Shown here in pieces: positions 28,440-40,838 of a stretch of 64,000 nt of DNA. A program made the position numbers and the translations under genes. Below the pieces are notes generated by a model that worked only from the letters and a program-made list of their open reading frames with translations, had not been told where the DNA came from and searched no databases. Positions within the stretch are counted from its first letter, which is position 1. Each line of letters starts with the position of its first letter. The DNA lies in the NCBI GenBank assembly GCA_030549335.1, contig CM060188.1, positions 71,888,696-71,952,695 on the forward strand. The letters run 5' to 3'. The stretch comes from Pontederia crassipes (lineage: Eukaryota > Streptophyta > Magnoliopsida > Commelinales > Pontederiaceae).

Positions 28440-31188
28440 AGGACATCATAAATCGAAGTTAAAACGGAGTCAAAAAGTGAAAATTAGTGAAGGTTGTTGA
28501 AGCTAGATTTTGGTCGTTGAAGCTCATTAGTCAATAACGAAGGGAAAACTGACCGCTAAAAGTTAGATTTTGGTCGTTGAAGCTCATTAAAGATGAGTTT
28601 TTCCCGTCGTCGCCGGTCGTTATAAGCTCCGCCGTTAAAGGTTAATAACGACGGAGGAAGTGGACCGGTCGTTAAAGCTTATTAACGACTAGCAAAAGAG
28701 TTGTCGTTAAAAAATTTTTAGTGGCCACTAGTTCGGTCGTTAAACATCTTTAATGACGATCATTTTTTTGGCCGCAAATAATAATAATGACCATTGTGCC
28801 TAGGTCACTAAATACTTTTAATGTCCAGAAATCTAGCTATTAAAAGTACTAATGACAAAGCCAATATTTAAATACCAATAGTCAGGTCATGAATAATGAC
28901 CAACAATAATCTGATTCATATATAGAAATTCTATTACCAACGCAAAATTATTTCTATTAGATCACAAATGTGCAAAACTTAACGGAATATTCAACTTCAG
29001 TATGTACATATATATATTTAAAAAATGAGGTTAGAACTGTTATATCATCAAAACTTATACCATCTTAATCAATGTAGTACACAACTTCAATACAAAAAAT
29101 GTTACTTCCAAAAATAAAATGTTACATTTTATTCTCCAATCTCTATCATAACTCTCACTGTTCCATGTCAACAAATAAGTATAACTAATCCTTCTGCCCA
29201 ACTATTATTCTAAATTCCAGCCGATGGAGCAAGCCTTATAGCATGATGATCAAAGAAGGAATCCTATTGCTCCAATGTTTCTTGAAGATATGAATGAGCA
29301 GATCATCAATGAACTACCTGCATGCATGCAGGAAAAACTTGAGCATTTACTGAAATAATATATATGCTATGTTTGCAGGGAAAAAAAGGTAGCAATTACC
29401 TTTGGTGTGTAGTATCCAACAACTAGAATATGGCCCTATAATACCATAATATAGAGTTGGAGTATGCAATCTTGTATCCATAAAATCATACTTTGTAATG
29501 GTTAAGGCCTCTAATATGCAAATAAAAAAAATTCATGATATATAAATCAAGGGCATGAACATTGATTTTATATATATAGGTTGTAACTTGACCAAACAAT
29601 AATGCTTGTACTCTAATCATATCATATCTTCTATTGGAGTTCCATTTGAGTGTTGTACCTGCAGTTAAAAGCATATTAATATAATAATCTCAAACATATG
29701 CAAAGATTTTATTGGACAATCCAATAAATGTACATGATGGACTAGTATTTAATCAAGAAAAACTATCGTGTGGGTACCGGAAGCAACATGAGCCAATGAT
29801 TACTTAGACAAACTTGGTTTGCTTCAAATGAACATACAACCCAATCTGAGAAAGTAAAATTCTTTTAGAATAATTTGGATTTGTTAGTTGGTATCAAAGT
29901 TAAAAAAAAAGCTAGAATAATGTATAAACAATCACATGAGAAAGAAAACCAAAGTCGTTTTAATAAATATCCAATGACAAAAGGATAAAAAAGAAGATTA
30001 CTATATAGCATTATCTTTTTAATTTTTTTGGGAAAATTTCAAATATGGATTAAATAACCACACATAAATTTAACAGATCACATGTCCTAAGTTTTCAAAT
30101 TAGGAATGAATTTTTTTTATGGGCAGGGATCAATTCATCAAGTTAAAGTTTTCAAATTAGGCATGAATTTTTTTTATGGGCAGGGATCAATTCATCAAGT
30201 TACAAAACGTTGTCTAACAAGGCATTAATATAACTTTGATAGTTTTCAAACTATGTTTCCAGATTAGGTATGACATGAATGTAAAGTTTGAATATGGACC
30301 ATCTTACCTAGAGGAGAAATGATCAGGTGATGCTGAGTGAGGAGAACACGAGGTGGTGGAGTCAGGGAATCACATAGTGAAGGGGGGCACGTCACATGCT
30401 AAGAAAGAGGAAGAACCTATTGGATGAGAGGGATTGTGTCTGCATACTACAACGATGCCACATAGGAGATTGATTAATTAGATGTAAGACCTATGAGACT
30501 TTTGCCCCCTCCATTTTGAATCCAATTGATCTCTACATTCTAAAATCATCGTAAGAAAAAAGCTTGGATCTCAAAAGAGACAACATTTCTAGGATCTAAG
30601 AGTCCCCTTCCACCTAAAAAAATACCAAAATCAAACTCCTTCCTAAGCCAAAACAGAGTTATGAACAACAAATAAAGACAAGAAAAATAAGAACAAAAAC
30701 TGCTCTTTCTTAGTAATAAAATTCCACCTGAAATTTTTTTGTGAGATCTTGGAGTTCTTTCATGAGAATTGAGAGTGATCTTTGGGTGGCTCTACTGATC
30801 GTCACGAGCACATTGCAGCAGCGCTAGGTTTTTCTACCAGTCTTCTTTGGCTATTAGAGATGATGGCTGCTCAATTTTTGGTATAAAATGCAAGGGTTTT
30901 CTTTTGATTGATCGTACGACTATGATTTTTTGATATTTGATCAACGGTGGAAAAGCAAAATTTGTCTTCTCTATTTCTGAATACTCTAGTAACTTTAATG
31001 AGTATTAATGGCCAAATTAACAAGTGGTCGTTGTTTTGCACTTTTAACGACGGGAGTTCAACTTTTATCGACGAGATTTTTCGCTCATCGCTATTAATTC
31101 TTTTATTAACGAAAGTTCTTTTGACTGGTCGTTATTGAGCACTAATAATGACGAGTATTAATCCTATTTTCTTGTAGTGAAATGAATA
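28440..31188. mobile_element. CACTA-like non-autonomous DNA transposon (right end clear, left end not)
   Basis: The right edge is TTTTCTTGTAGTG at 31,176-31,188, the inverse of CACTACAAGAAAA, the usual CACTA (En/Spm) terminus. Inside both flanks (28,490-28,900 and 30,950-31,170) are many short repeats of the type GGTCGTTAA / TTAACGACGG in both orientations, as in CACTA subterminal regions. No matching CACTAC left terminus and no transposase frame were found. The interior includes a 57-bp tandem duplication (30090-30202). Confidence 0.5.
30090..30202. repeat. 57-bp tandem duplication
   Basis: agttttcaaattagg begins at 30090 and again at 30147. The copies are almost identical, differing for example at gaatg/catg. 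Confidence 0.9.
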
Positions 31189-31207
31189 TAATGGACCGTG
31201 AAGAGAC

Positions 31208-32527
31208 TGTAACAACCCGTGACCAGAATGTTATGGGCCGTAAATTTTGAATTTTTACTCTGATTTGGACACTGTTAGGTCCATAAAATCAGTGTAACGG
31301 GCCATGAAAAGCACTATTAGGATCATTATAAGGCTATTATGGGCCGTTACGAAGGCTATTTTTTATATTTCTTTGACTTTTCTTGAAAATTTTAAGTGTA
31401 AATCGAACTCAAATTTTATCCTAAGCCTCAGAAGTGACTAGAAACATATTTACTCAGATTTTAAGGAGTTTTGAATGATTTTAAAGACTATCAAAGTCTA
31501 TTCCGAATTCACTTGTTTTAACATAAAAAGACTTCGAATCAAATCGAAACTTTATCAGAACCCTTAGGACACCTAGAGACTATAAATAGATGCCTTAGAA
31601 GACAGAAAAATATGTGCTTGAGACCAGGAAGCCGTGCTACATTGCAGAGGATGAATTTCAGAGTTTTCGATGTTTCTTCGGGAGAATCTGCGGAGCAACT
31701 CAGCGCATGTAATCTGTAGCAATCCAGAGATCATCAAAGACGAAGAATTCTCTCTTCTACCCATTGTTTGGATACTCTTTACTCATATTTCATTAGTTTT
31801 ATCTTTTATGTAATAAAAATCTTTAATCTTTACGAGAAAATTGCATGAACTCGATTGTTATATTTGAATTAATATAGTTATTTCAAATTTTTTTATTATG
31901 ATTGTTGTGCTTAATTTTTTTTACTAAGATTATTATATCATGAGATAACACTACAAACCATATCTAAGGTGGTTAGTTTTAGGATTAATAATTCTCAGCG
32001 AATTGATTTTTAACTTAAAGTTGAAGCAATCATAACACAAATCTTGTAATTCATCGTTTGTGTTTGATTTTGTGAGGTCTATCAGTTTTTACCCAGCGAG
32101 AAGGGTTTAAGAGTTACAACTTAATACATCTTAATATCTTTCTTAACTGAAGGTTAACTCATCGTTTGTGATTGAAATTTAAGATAGTTTAATTTACTTA
32201 GCGTAGAGTTCATTAATTTAAGTAATCCATCTCAAGAATTGAACCTATTTATCATTGTTATAATTCAATCTTCATAGTTGTTCATGCTAGTTCATCCCTA
32301 TCTTTGATCATCAATAATCCTTAAGCTCAACACTAATTTATTTTATTTTCTATTATTTAATTTTTTGCATCTTTATTTTCTATTTTCATATCACAACACC
32401 CTTTTCTTCTCTTAGTAGATTATTAGGATAGATTAGATTTAACTAGTTTCTCGTGGATTCGACACTTTACTCTTTACTTTATTATTTGATATGACTAGTG
32501 CACTTGCTAGCGAATTTATTTTGCCAC
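31208..32527. mobile_element. Possible solitary Gypsy-type LTR
   Basis: It starts TGTAACAACCCGTG (31208) and a TG..CA end can be placed at ..TTGCCACA (32527). A TATA-like ctataaatag at about 31,580 followed by transcript-like DNA suits an LTR promoter. The 3' part (ctcgtggattcgacactttac, about 32,450) resembles the ends of Tat/Athila-type LTRs. No target duplication was found and no second copy lies in the window, so the borders are uncertain. Confidence 0.35.
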
Positions 32528-32843
32528 AACTTTTTACCATCATAAAGCACCATAAAAATTTATTCTTTGTTTTTCGATCAAGTTTCACTAAAAAAATTTT
32601 CTCCAACGGTGTATTCTAAAGGTGACTTTTCACGTAAGTTAAAACCATTTTGAATAATATCCCATATGTCAATATCAATAGAACATACATATACTTGCAT
32701 CCTAATATTTCAATATGCAAAATTTGATGCCATGACTATTGGTGCAAAAGTGGAGGACAATATATCGATTGACCTTCGAAAAGCGCAAAACCACTTGATG
32801 CTGTGACTCTAAAGATATGTAAATATTAAAACTAAACAATTTG
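32528..32843 (-). other. Leader region of element A
   Basis: Non-coding DNA next to the primer binding site of A. In a minus-strand element this is the 5' untranslated leader between the PBS and gag. Confidence 0.4.
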
Positions 32844-32853
32844 TCTGATACCA
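32844..32853 (-). promoter_or_regulatory. Primer binding site (tRNA-iMet type) of element A
   Basis: The + strand tctgatacca is the complement of TGGTATCAGA, matching the 3' end of plant initiator tRNA-Met. It lies two bases inside the LTR edge, as in Copia elements, and fixes 32856 as the inner border of the 5' LTR. Confidence 0.7.
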
Positions 32854-32855
32854 AT

Positions 32856-34040
32856 TATAGGATCGAAAGCACCAAGAGAAAGATGAATTGATGTATAAAA
32901 ATTTCACACAAAAGCCTTAAAACCATCTTCTAAAAAAATTATTGCAACCAAGAATATAATACTAAAAAACAAGTAAGAGGAAAAAACTTGTGGATTTTCT
33001 AAAAAAATGATCGCAATCAATAATATAATAGTAAAGAGCATGTAAGAAGAATCAAACTCATAGAGACACATGTTGACGAGGTTCGGCCCAACTCCTTGGC
33101 CTACGTCCCGCTCTGACTTCTCGACTTTGAGATCATCGGAGATCCATTAGTTTTCTCTTTTCTTGTAAGAAAAGAATAATCCTTTCTACACCACACCTTA
33201 TTCTTATTTGCTCAAGAGATAAGGTACACCTATTCTTATAAGGAGTTCTCAAACTTACTCAATGATTCTCTCCAACTCTCTCTCTTCTTACAATGAATTC
33301 ACACTTAGAAATTAGAAGAGGGAAGAGATGATTTACAAATTTGAACTCTAGAGAATGCTTTGAACTTGGAAATAGTTATAGAGTGATTTCCCTTACTTAA
33401 ATATCTTCCTTTAGGTTTTGGCATTATTTTATATGTTTCTCCGGGTGTTGTGGATGTCCAACACCTTTTTTAGAATTTTTAAATTAAAATATAACCGTTA
33501 CTATTCATATCAGTATGGCTCTGGTTGATCGATGACATCTGTCAGTCGACCGATCAATGTGACAGTTACAATATTTGCGTAGCTTATCTTCTGAATAATT
33601 GACTGGCGATTCAACCAACATCGTCTCGACATTTTATGATTTTAGCTTTTCTTTTGATCAGTCGATCGGAGTTGTGACAGATGATTCGATCGACATCGTC
33701 TCGACATTTGTTGGTTGCAACTTTTCATCTGATCGACCGGTGCTTCAACTGACATTTTCTAGCGGCTTTTCTTCTGATCAGTCGACCGGCTCTTCGACCG
33801 ACTATTCGATCGATATCGTCATGACATTTTCTAGATGCTTCTCCAAGTTTTCATTTGGCCAAAGAGCCGGTTGACTAATCTACCGATTAGTCTTTGAATT
33901 CCATTTTTTTATTTTACTTCGCTAGTCCTTTCATATGCATATTTATGTTATCTTATACTTGTATTTTCATCACTCAAGTATAAATTAATTAGTAACTTGT
34001 ACATCAAATTTCAAAACATGAAGAAAAAATGTCATATTCA
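32856..34040 (-). repeat. 5' LTR of element A
   Basis: It starts TATAGGATCGAAAGCACC (TG changed to TA) and ends gtcatattca. It is collinear with 12515-13568, including the tgttgtggatgtccaacacc stretch and the tandem catcgtctcgacatt units (33,617-33,830). It also shares ggcctacgtcccgctctgac with the LTR of B. Divergence from the 3' LTR is substantial, so the insertion is old. Confidence 0.72.
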
Positions 34041-34902
34041 ACATATTAATCAATAAATCACATTCTCATACCTCTTCGGACATTGTCGCTTGAACTAGCC
34101 AACACTTGGCGCCGGGCCTCGTCACTGTTTGCCCTACAACCTAACCTCTTAGGGCAGCAAGTGGGGCACGGTTAAGGAGGCGGCCAAAGGCAAGAAGTCA
34201 GAGGAGTTCGCCGACAGCGAGGTCTGGTGGAACTTAGGCGACAATGACAAGATCGAGCAGACCTCCGGTAGTGGCAGGGAGGTGAGCAGAAATTGGATGG
34301 CAACGACAATATTAGATTGCGACTTCATCAAATATAGTGGAAAGTAGAAAGGAGAATGTCGTAGTGATATCAGAGATCTCACGAAGAGTAGGAAAGGGAA
34401 GTCATCAACTGATGTTTTGATTATAATCCTTCATTGTTGTGTGTCTCACAGTGGTCCAAGTAGCTGAACTAACTTTAGCCTTTAAATCCATCTAACTTAG
34501 TATGGTGCTAGTGGGTAGCACCCTCCATTTTCGCAATACAGTTTGGTGGAAGGAAAAGGATAAATATATGTAATGATTCGCCTAGAGTTGATTTAAACTG
34601 TGTGTTAATTAAGATCCAACCTTGAACAGTCATCACGTTCTCAAATTCAGACCCACAAATTGGATTATTTAAAATAAATATATATGTCATGGTTCTCCGC
34701 AAGTAATCATTATATTTATGTAGATGTATCGATAAAGAATCTGAAAATTGAGAAAAAGAAAAAGAATCCTCTACACCTCCTCAGTATTTGCTCCAAGTCT
34801 GCATGCAGTACTAGTTTTTCAATACGTATATTATGTAAGTTTTCTCTTTCGGTTACGTGTATTATATAAGTTATAACATGTGCACCTCTCCCTCCGTGTG
34901 CC
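34041..34902. other. Peroxidase upstream region with a GC-rich open stretch
   Basis: 34,080-34,350 is clearly more GC-rich than its surroundings. An open frame without ATG (34153-34347, + strand) reads GSKWGTVKEAAKGKKSEEFA and then DSEVWWNLGDNDKIEQT. This looks protein-like, but I do not recognise it. It may be a captured exon piece. The rest is AT-rich and would include the distal promoter of the peroxidase gene. Confidence 0.35.
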
Positions 34903-34909
34903 TATAAAT
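34903..34909 (+). promoter_or_regulatory. TATA box of the peroxidase gene, cut off from its CDS
   Basis: TATAAAT is followed by about 95 nt of CT-rich leader-like DNA (gctctcttctcttctattctc). Without the 8.46-kb element C the leader would join directly to aattaacATG at 43464-43473, putting the TATA about 105 nt from the start codon, a normal plant spacing. Confidence 0.6.
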
Positions 34910-35001
34910 TGGGTTCTGCTGCATCTTTTAACTTGCATTCAGCTCCATCTGCTCTCTTCTCTTCTATTCTCTTGTAACTTTGTTATAGTGGCCACTTATC
35001 A

Positions 35002-37583
35002 TGTAACGACCTGATTTTTAGGATATAATAAATGAATATTTTATCATTTTATTTTGAAAAAATATGGCCATTAATATTATTATAATTAATAATTTCAAAA
35101 TAAAGAAAAATAGAAAAGGAGTTTAATTATGGATAAGATGTATTATGGAATTATTTAATTAAATTCAGAATTATTTAATTATTAAAATAAATTAGAATTA
35201 TTAAAAGAGATTAATTAAAAGATAAAATTTGATTGGGATTGGAAGTTATAGATAGGATTGAAAAATAAGTCCCTATAAATAAACCTTGAGGGTCAGCCGT
35301 CAAAGGAATTTCATTCTATTTGGTTCTCGATGTTCGGCAGCAGAGGCATGACGTCGAGGTGACGGCAATGCGCGATTCGATGTCAAACGACTAGATATGA
35401 AACGAGGTACGCAGGGGGGATCCGTAGGATTATTTAATAATTGATTATTCTTTCTAGTACTATTGTTATCGGACGGAAAAAAATGTAAAAGTATTTTATT
35501 AGTATTATGACGTAATGTTTCACAGTACGAAATTGATTAGAACATATTTACTACGACATTAATTTCTTGCCGGGTGATTTTCGTATCGCAAAAAAAAAAG
35601 AAGAGAAGGAATAATAAAGCTTCGGATGGAAGGCGTAAAGGTTAGAAGAAAGTAAATTTTGAACCTATTTTTCATATGGACATGCAGAGAAGAAAAACGA
35701 AAGAGAAAAAAAAAGAATTGAAGGGTTGTTGGGTGAGAGAAGAGAAAAACAATAAAGTTGATAAGATATTGCTCAAAACACAAAAAAAGGAGTACGTAAG
35801 GGAGTAAAGAATTGGAGAGAGAAGATGTGGGGGGTGTAAAGAATTGGAGAGAGAAGAGGTGAGGGCGTTGGTGAAGTGGAGAGAGAAATTGAGAAAAAAA
35901 AGAAGAGATAGGTTTATGGAAGAAAGAGATAAGTAGATACACAAAGGTTTTTGTAAAAAGAAAATAATAAAGAAGTGATAGTTGGCGGCCAGAGGAGGTA
36001 AGAGAGAGAATTAAGAGAAAGACAAAAGCCAAAAGAAAGAAAAGGACAATGAAGGCGCTCAAGTGAATCGGATAAAAAAAAACAAAATAAGAATAATAGG
36101 ATATCTCAGCCACCAAAAAGGAATAGAAAATATATATATATATATATATTTACTGAGAGAGAAATCAGGGACTCACTTATTTTGATATGATTAGTAATAG
36201 TTAATTGATAATTTTATTATAATTTTATTATTATATTATTATTATTTATTAATTGTAAAGTTATTATTTATTCTGATTATATTATTATTGATTGTGCTAA
36301 TCATGATTTCTGATTATATTCTTATCATATATAATCATTATATCAGATCATATCATCATCATATTTGATCATATTTTGTTATCATATTCAATCTTACTGA
36401 TCCAGTAGTCTTTTTATTGGGTCTTGTTTCACCTAAATTAAATTGCTAAAAAATAGACGTCTTAAGTAAACAAGATAAAAGCTGAAAGCTGCTGGATCTC
36501 CATATTCTTTGATTGTCTCCAAGCCCCCGGGCCATATTGTTATTGAATTGAATGGGGTAGATAGTTGACCTAAAGGTTTGAGGCGCCATCATCCTTTAGA
36601 GAAGCTATGGCTGTCCTGTGTTTGGTCATGGTCCCCCGCCATACACGAATAATTGTTAGCACTATATTGTTGGGTGACTTGTCGTGGCACTGATCCCCCA
36701 CTGACCTACATGAAAGAGACATGGAGTTTCCTTAATTGACCGAGCGCTCCCATTAAATTGGATAACTCTGAACATTGTAAATTGAATTAAATTAAATTAA
36801 AATCGAATCGAACTGAGTTGAATTGAAATCGAATTGAATAGATCATGGTCATTTGGATACTGGTGTTGACTGGCATTGCCTCCGCCCATTGAATCGAATG
36901 GAATTGTTATTGACCAATGACCATTGATATTGAATTAAAAATTGTTAAATTGAATAGTGTCATAGTGATCAGATATTTAATTGCTAAATCAATATTGATC
37001 GATCGATCATCTGATCTTTTTCTGATCCTTCCTATTAATTTATGACTTTATTATCCTATTATTATATTGGATCATCGATCCAATTGATTAGGCAATTATT
37101 AATTGCTATCTCTATTGATTGATCTTTTGACCATAACTTGATATAGTTGCTCATATTGATAAATCGTTATATTGTAAATTGATTATTGTATTGATTGCTC
37201 AATTGACTCATCATTTATTATATCTTATTTTCGATTGAGCATATTGATTATTTAGTAGACCCTACGTACTGAATATTTTTTATACTCATGAATATTTCCC
37301 TGTACCTGGATCCGTGCAGGTGAGAGTCTATGCTCAGTGATAGACAGATGTTGCACATGTTCTAGATTGAGTTGTCTAGTTTTTATTATTTCCGCATTTA
37401 TTAGAATTGTGAACTTATTAATATTTTAATTATTTTGAATATAATGGATTATTAGCTGTTATTATTTAAAAAAGTCTTTCGTATTTATTGTTTATATTCC
37501 GCAAAAATGTATTAAGAAAATTGAGTAGCGCCTTTGGGACGACTCTGAGCACGTGAAAGTCACGTGGGTCTCGGGGTGTTACA
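35002..37583 (+). repeat. 5' LTR of element C
   Basis: It contains a TATA box (TATAAATAAA, 35274-35283), a purine-rich block (35,590-36,060) and an AATTGAAT-rich block (36,780-37,260). The long minus-strand frame at 35,559-36,116 is the low-complexity complement of the purine block, not a gene. Confidence 0.93.
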
Positions 37584-37585
37584 GA

Positions 37586-37598
37586 AGGTATCAGAGCC
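37586..37598 (+). promoter_or_regulatory. Primer binding site of element C
   Basis: aaggtatcagagc, two bases after the LTR, matches the tRNA-iMet complement TGGTATCAGAGC except at the first base. Confidence 0.75.
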
Positions 37599-37939
37599 TA
37601 AGGAGAGACACTTCTTAGCTGTCTCTGATAGATAGAATTGAGTTCATGTGCAGCTGTTACGAGCAAACACTGCAGCCATTCAGTAGGGTCAAGTAAGTTT
37701 TCATTATGATATCGATATTGAATTTTATTGTATTGTTTATTGTTGGGTGAGCATAGATGTCTCCCAAGTTGATGATCTCTCATCAATTTCATCGTGGACC
37801 AAAAAGTAGATATCGACGATCCACTCCCTAAGTGCACAATAGGATGGCCAAGCGGCCCAAGGTTCACTTGTAAATAATGAATGGGTAAATGAATATCAAG
37901 AGGAACAATCGTGTCATGGATCATCACCATACGAATCCC

Positions 37940-38810
37940 GTTCCACATATAGAGAATATAGCAATACTCAGAATCATGACATTTCTCCTCACGATGATCG
38001 AAAAGAGATTGTTAAAAGTTTCTCAAGTTATAGCTTCCCCAATTTGATGAGAAGGGCGACATTATGGAAGTCTATATGTGGTTGGAGGAAATGGAATAGA
38101 CTCTACTCAAAATAGACTGTGATGAAAATTGCAAGATTATATGCACTACGAGACGTCTGACAAGTGACGCTAGGCATTGGTGGGAAACAACAAAAGCTAA
38201 CACATTCTCCGAGGAGTGATTTCTTAGAGAAAATTTAAAAAGATATTTAAAGATCTTTGTTTACTTGTTTCCCAAAGAGAGAGAAAACAAAAGGAATACT
38301 GTGAGCTACCGCAAGGTACCATGACGATCAAGGACTACAAGATCGAGTTTTTAAGGTTGGAGAGGTATGGTACTCGGCGACAATCGAAGAGAAATCGCGC
38401 TAAACAATGGGTGAAAGGTCTCAAGCCATACCTCCGAGGAAGGGTAAAATGTTGTAACTATCATACCCTTCAAGTTGCGGAAGAGTTTGCTACAATGCTT
38501 GAAAATGACAACACAACAAACGTAACTCAACTGAATCAAGAGGATATAGATAATGATCAGAATCATAATTGGAGTAAAGATAAAAGACATAAAAAAAAGA
38601 GAGAAGCACAAAGATAACTACAAATAAGGAAGGTCATATCGAGCACGGAATGAGCTTCCATAGAAAATCATGCAACTACTGTCACAAAATGCATCTTGGA
38701 GAATGCTATTGGGCGACGAGAGCATGCCTAAATTGTGGTAAGATGAGTCACTTCGCAAGAGGTTGCGATAAATCAAGATGGATCGAATCTCTACGACAAC
38801 AATAGGCCTT
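37940..38810 (+). pseudogene. gag remnant of element C
   Basis: A retrotransposon-gag core is visible (LTSDARHWWETTKAN at about 38,150-38,200), interrupted by in-frame stops (for example after EEMEW-like EEMЕ at about 38,098 and after SEE at about 38,218). Beyond a shift come NRAKQWVKGLKPYLRGRVK (about 38,390-38,445) and a CCHC knuckle CLNCGKMSHFARGC (about 38,727-38,768). It cannot make a full capsid protein. Confidence 0.75.
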
Positions 38811-39690
38811 CAAGAATGGTGCAGAAATCACCAAAATAGATTGATATGTTAGGACATGACTTGAAACTTAATCAAGTCTAAATTGTAATCTTCACTTCAA
38901 TTAGACTTTAGATATGTTATAGTATCCAAATAGCATCTGTTATATGAAACCGATATAGTTCATGGTTTCCTTTTCTAAAAAAATGAAAGATCGGCTATTG
39001 AAAAGGGGAGTGCTTAATGGAAGCACACATATGATAATATTTCTAAGGAGGTTATCGATTGGCTGGTGCTCATAATTTGCTGCAAAAAAAAATTTGAGCA
39101 CTCGAACTCAATAGCAAAAGTGATTGTGCGCACACATAATGGTATGAAGGAAGGACAACATCCACGTATATCGAAAAATTATAGTTGTTACTACATTGGT
39201 TAACCCAAGATCGACGACACTCTAATATATTCGTTGAGCCTAGAGGAACATGTGGAACATTTGCAGATCGCACTGCAAACATTAAGAGAAATAAGTATAT
39301 GCCAAAGTCTCGAAGTACAAATTTTTGTAGAATGAGATAATGTTCCTCAGAAATATCATAGATGGAATATCATGGATGCTATAATCAAATGAGTTCAACC
39401 AAAGAATGTGTTAAAAAAACTTTCTTAGACTTGCAAAATATTAGCGGAGAGTCGCACCATATTACTACACGATAGTATCACTATGGACGAACCTCACGAA
39501 GAAGGACATAATTTTTTTTTTTTGAATACCTTAGGAAAGGCTAAAATAGGTTTTAGAAATTGGAGAAGAGATTGACAACGATGTCTTTTCTGAAAATACC
39601 TTCAGGCCAAGGAGGTTATGTCACACACAATGATGCATACAAACACTAATGTAGCATGTGTTTTGATGCTACATAGAAAAATAGTTAAGG
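38811..39690. other. Degenerate interior of element C
   Basis: Expected to hold protease and RT by position. No catalytic motif (DTGA, YxDD) could be read, and the interval is far shorter than an intact pol. Confidence 0.45.
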
Positions 39691-40800
39691 AGCTTGAATT
39701 CCCCACATACCAGCAAAGGTAAGGTACACTTTCTCGCAACAAGATTCAAACATGTGTCAAAAAAAAAGAAATGGATCAAATTGTTGAAAGGTTACGAGTT
39801 TGTCATCAACTACAAATCAAACTCAGTTGAGAATATCTTAAGCAGAAAAAAAAAAAAGAAATGTCACTTGCTCATTTAAGGGTGAGTCGATGGAATATAA
39901 GCAATGAGCAATTGCATCACCAAAGTCAGTCCAATGATCAGCAATAATAACAACACATCTTACATGTAGTCAAAAATACTACGGAAGGTCGACAAATGGA
40001 AGTTGAAGCTTAGAAATCTTCAATAGCATTAAGAAAAGGTAATGATTGATTTCGTTAGAAGGCTTCCAAAAACTCAACATGATAACGATGCGACAGGGAT
40101 AATAGAGGATTGGCATAAGATAGCCGACATCATACCCATCAAAGAAAGGTTAGTCCATCAAAAGCCTCATGGACATTCATTTTTTTAAGGAGGTTATCCG
40201 ACTACATGGAGTAGTGATCCATTGCGTCGGATAAGAATTTATAGTGCATAACCCAATTCTAATGGAGCATCTATAGAGAAATTGGGATGGTTGAATTTCT
40301 ACGTCGCCTTCCATCCACAGATGGATGAGTAGTTTGAATGGACAATTAAGGTCTTAGAAAATATGTTATGAGATTATGCATTGGACTGGAGTGATAGTTG
40401 GAACGATCAACTCCCATCGGTAGAGTTAGTATGTGGCAACAATCGCCACTTTGACATAGGCATGCCACTTCATAGTTATGTATGGAAGGCCTTATTGCTC
40501 ACCTATCAGCTGGAGCGAGGTTGATGGATAGTTCGTTGATGACAACTCTCGTCATGAGAATAACTGACGTACATTCAAAAGGATGTTGACAAAATTTGCC
40601 TCATCAAGAAATGTTGAAGGTAGTCCACGTGAGAAAAAAAATAGTAGGCTAACATAGTGAGATTAGAGGAATTGAATCAAAATGGAGATCTAACATATGT
40701 AGGACACATCATGAAGATGAGGATGACATTTAAAAACGGAAAGTTGAGATGAGAAAGGATTTCTCATATTCGTTAAATAGATGATATAGTTTCCTTTACG
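39691..40800 (+). pseudogene. RNase H end and integrase remnant of element C
   Basis: The RNase H end WIKLLKGYEFVINYKSNSVE (39,765-39,825) is followed by integrase pieces: DFVRRLPKTQHDND (about 40,050), FHPQMDE (about 40,310-40,330) and SWNDQLPSVELVCGNNRHF (about 40,395-40,455), all with stops between. FHPQ and the W-x-D-x-LP-x-V-E pattern are typical of chromovirus (Tekay/CRM-like) integrases. The tail sequence aaattcgaggacgaattt before the purine tract is also usual for that group. Confidence 0.72.
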
Positions 40801-40822
40801 CAAATTCGAGGACGAATTTATT

Positions 40823-40836
40823 TTTAAGGAGGTTAT
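40823..40836 (+). promoter_or_regulatory. Polypurine tract of element C
   Basis: TTTAAGGAGGTTAT directly precedes the TG of the 3' LTR at 40839. Confidence 0.6.
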
Positions 40837-40838
40837 GA

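Larger units (their letters stand above)
12515..34040 (-). mobile_element. Retroelement A: minus-strand Copia (Sirevirus/SIRE-like) element, heavily interrupted
   Basis: Two related LTRs bracket the block: 12515-13568 (3' LTR) and 32856-34040 (5' LTR). A purine tract (read on minus) lies inside the first, and a tRNA-iMet-type primer site inside the second. Parts between them that fit A, all minus strand, are gag and the start of protease (about 28,290-26,860), integrase C-terminal half (18,850-18,098), RT (about 17,900-17,100), RNase H (about 17,000-16,480) and an extra ORF after pol (15,448-14,091). Element B (18,851 to about 26,860), a CACTA-like element (about 28,440-31,188) and a Gypsy-type LTR (about 31,208-32,527) lie inside it. 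All reading frames carry stops or shifts, so A is dead. The LTR assignment rests on shared sequence and shared internal repeat type; no clean 5-bp TSD was seen (aacta left, acata right). Confidence 0.6.

Noticed and set aside
12515..34040. A single intact Copia element
   Set aside because: Two integrases, two RTs, two CCHC-protease regions and an extra LTR at 18,851 show at least two elements.
35559..36116. 185-codon minus-strand frame rich in Phe/Leu/Ser that looks like a membrane protein, also at 41,388-41,952
   Set aside because: It is the complement of a purine-rich block in both LTRs of element C. The two copies differ by frame-affecting changes, and no known domain is present.
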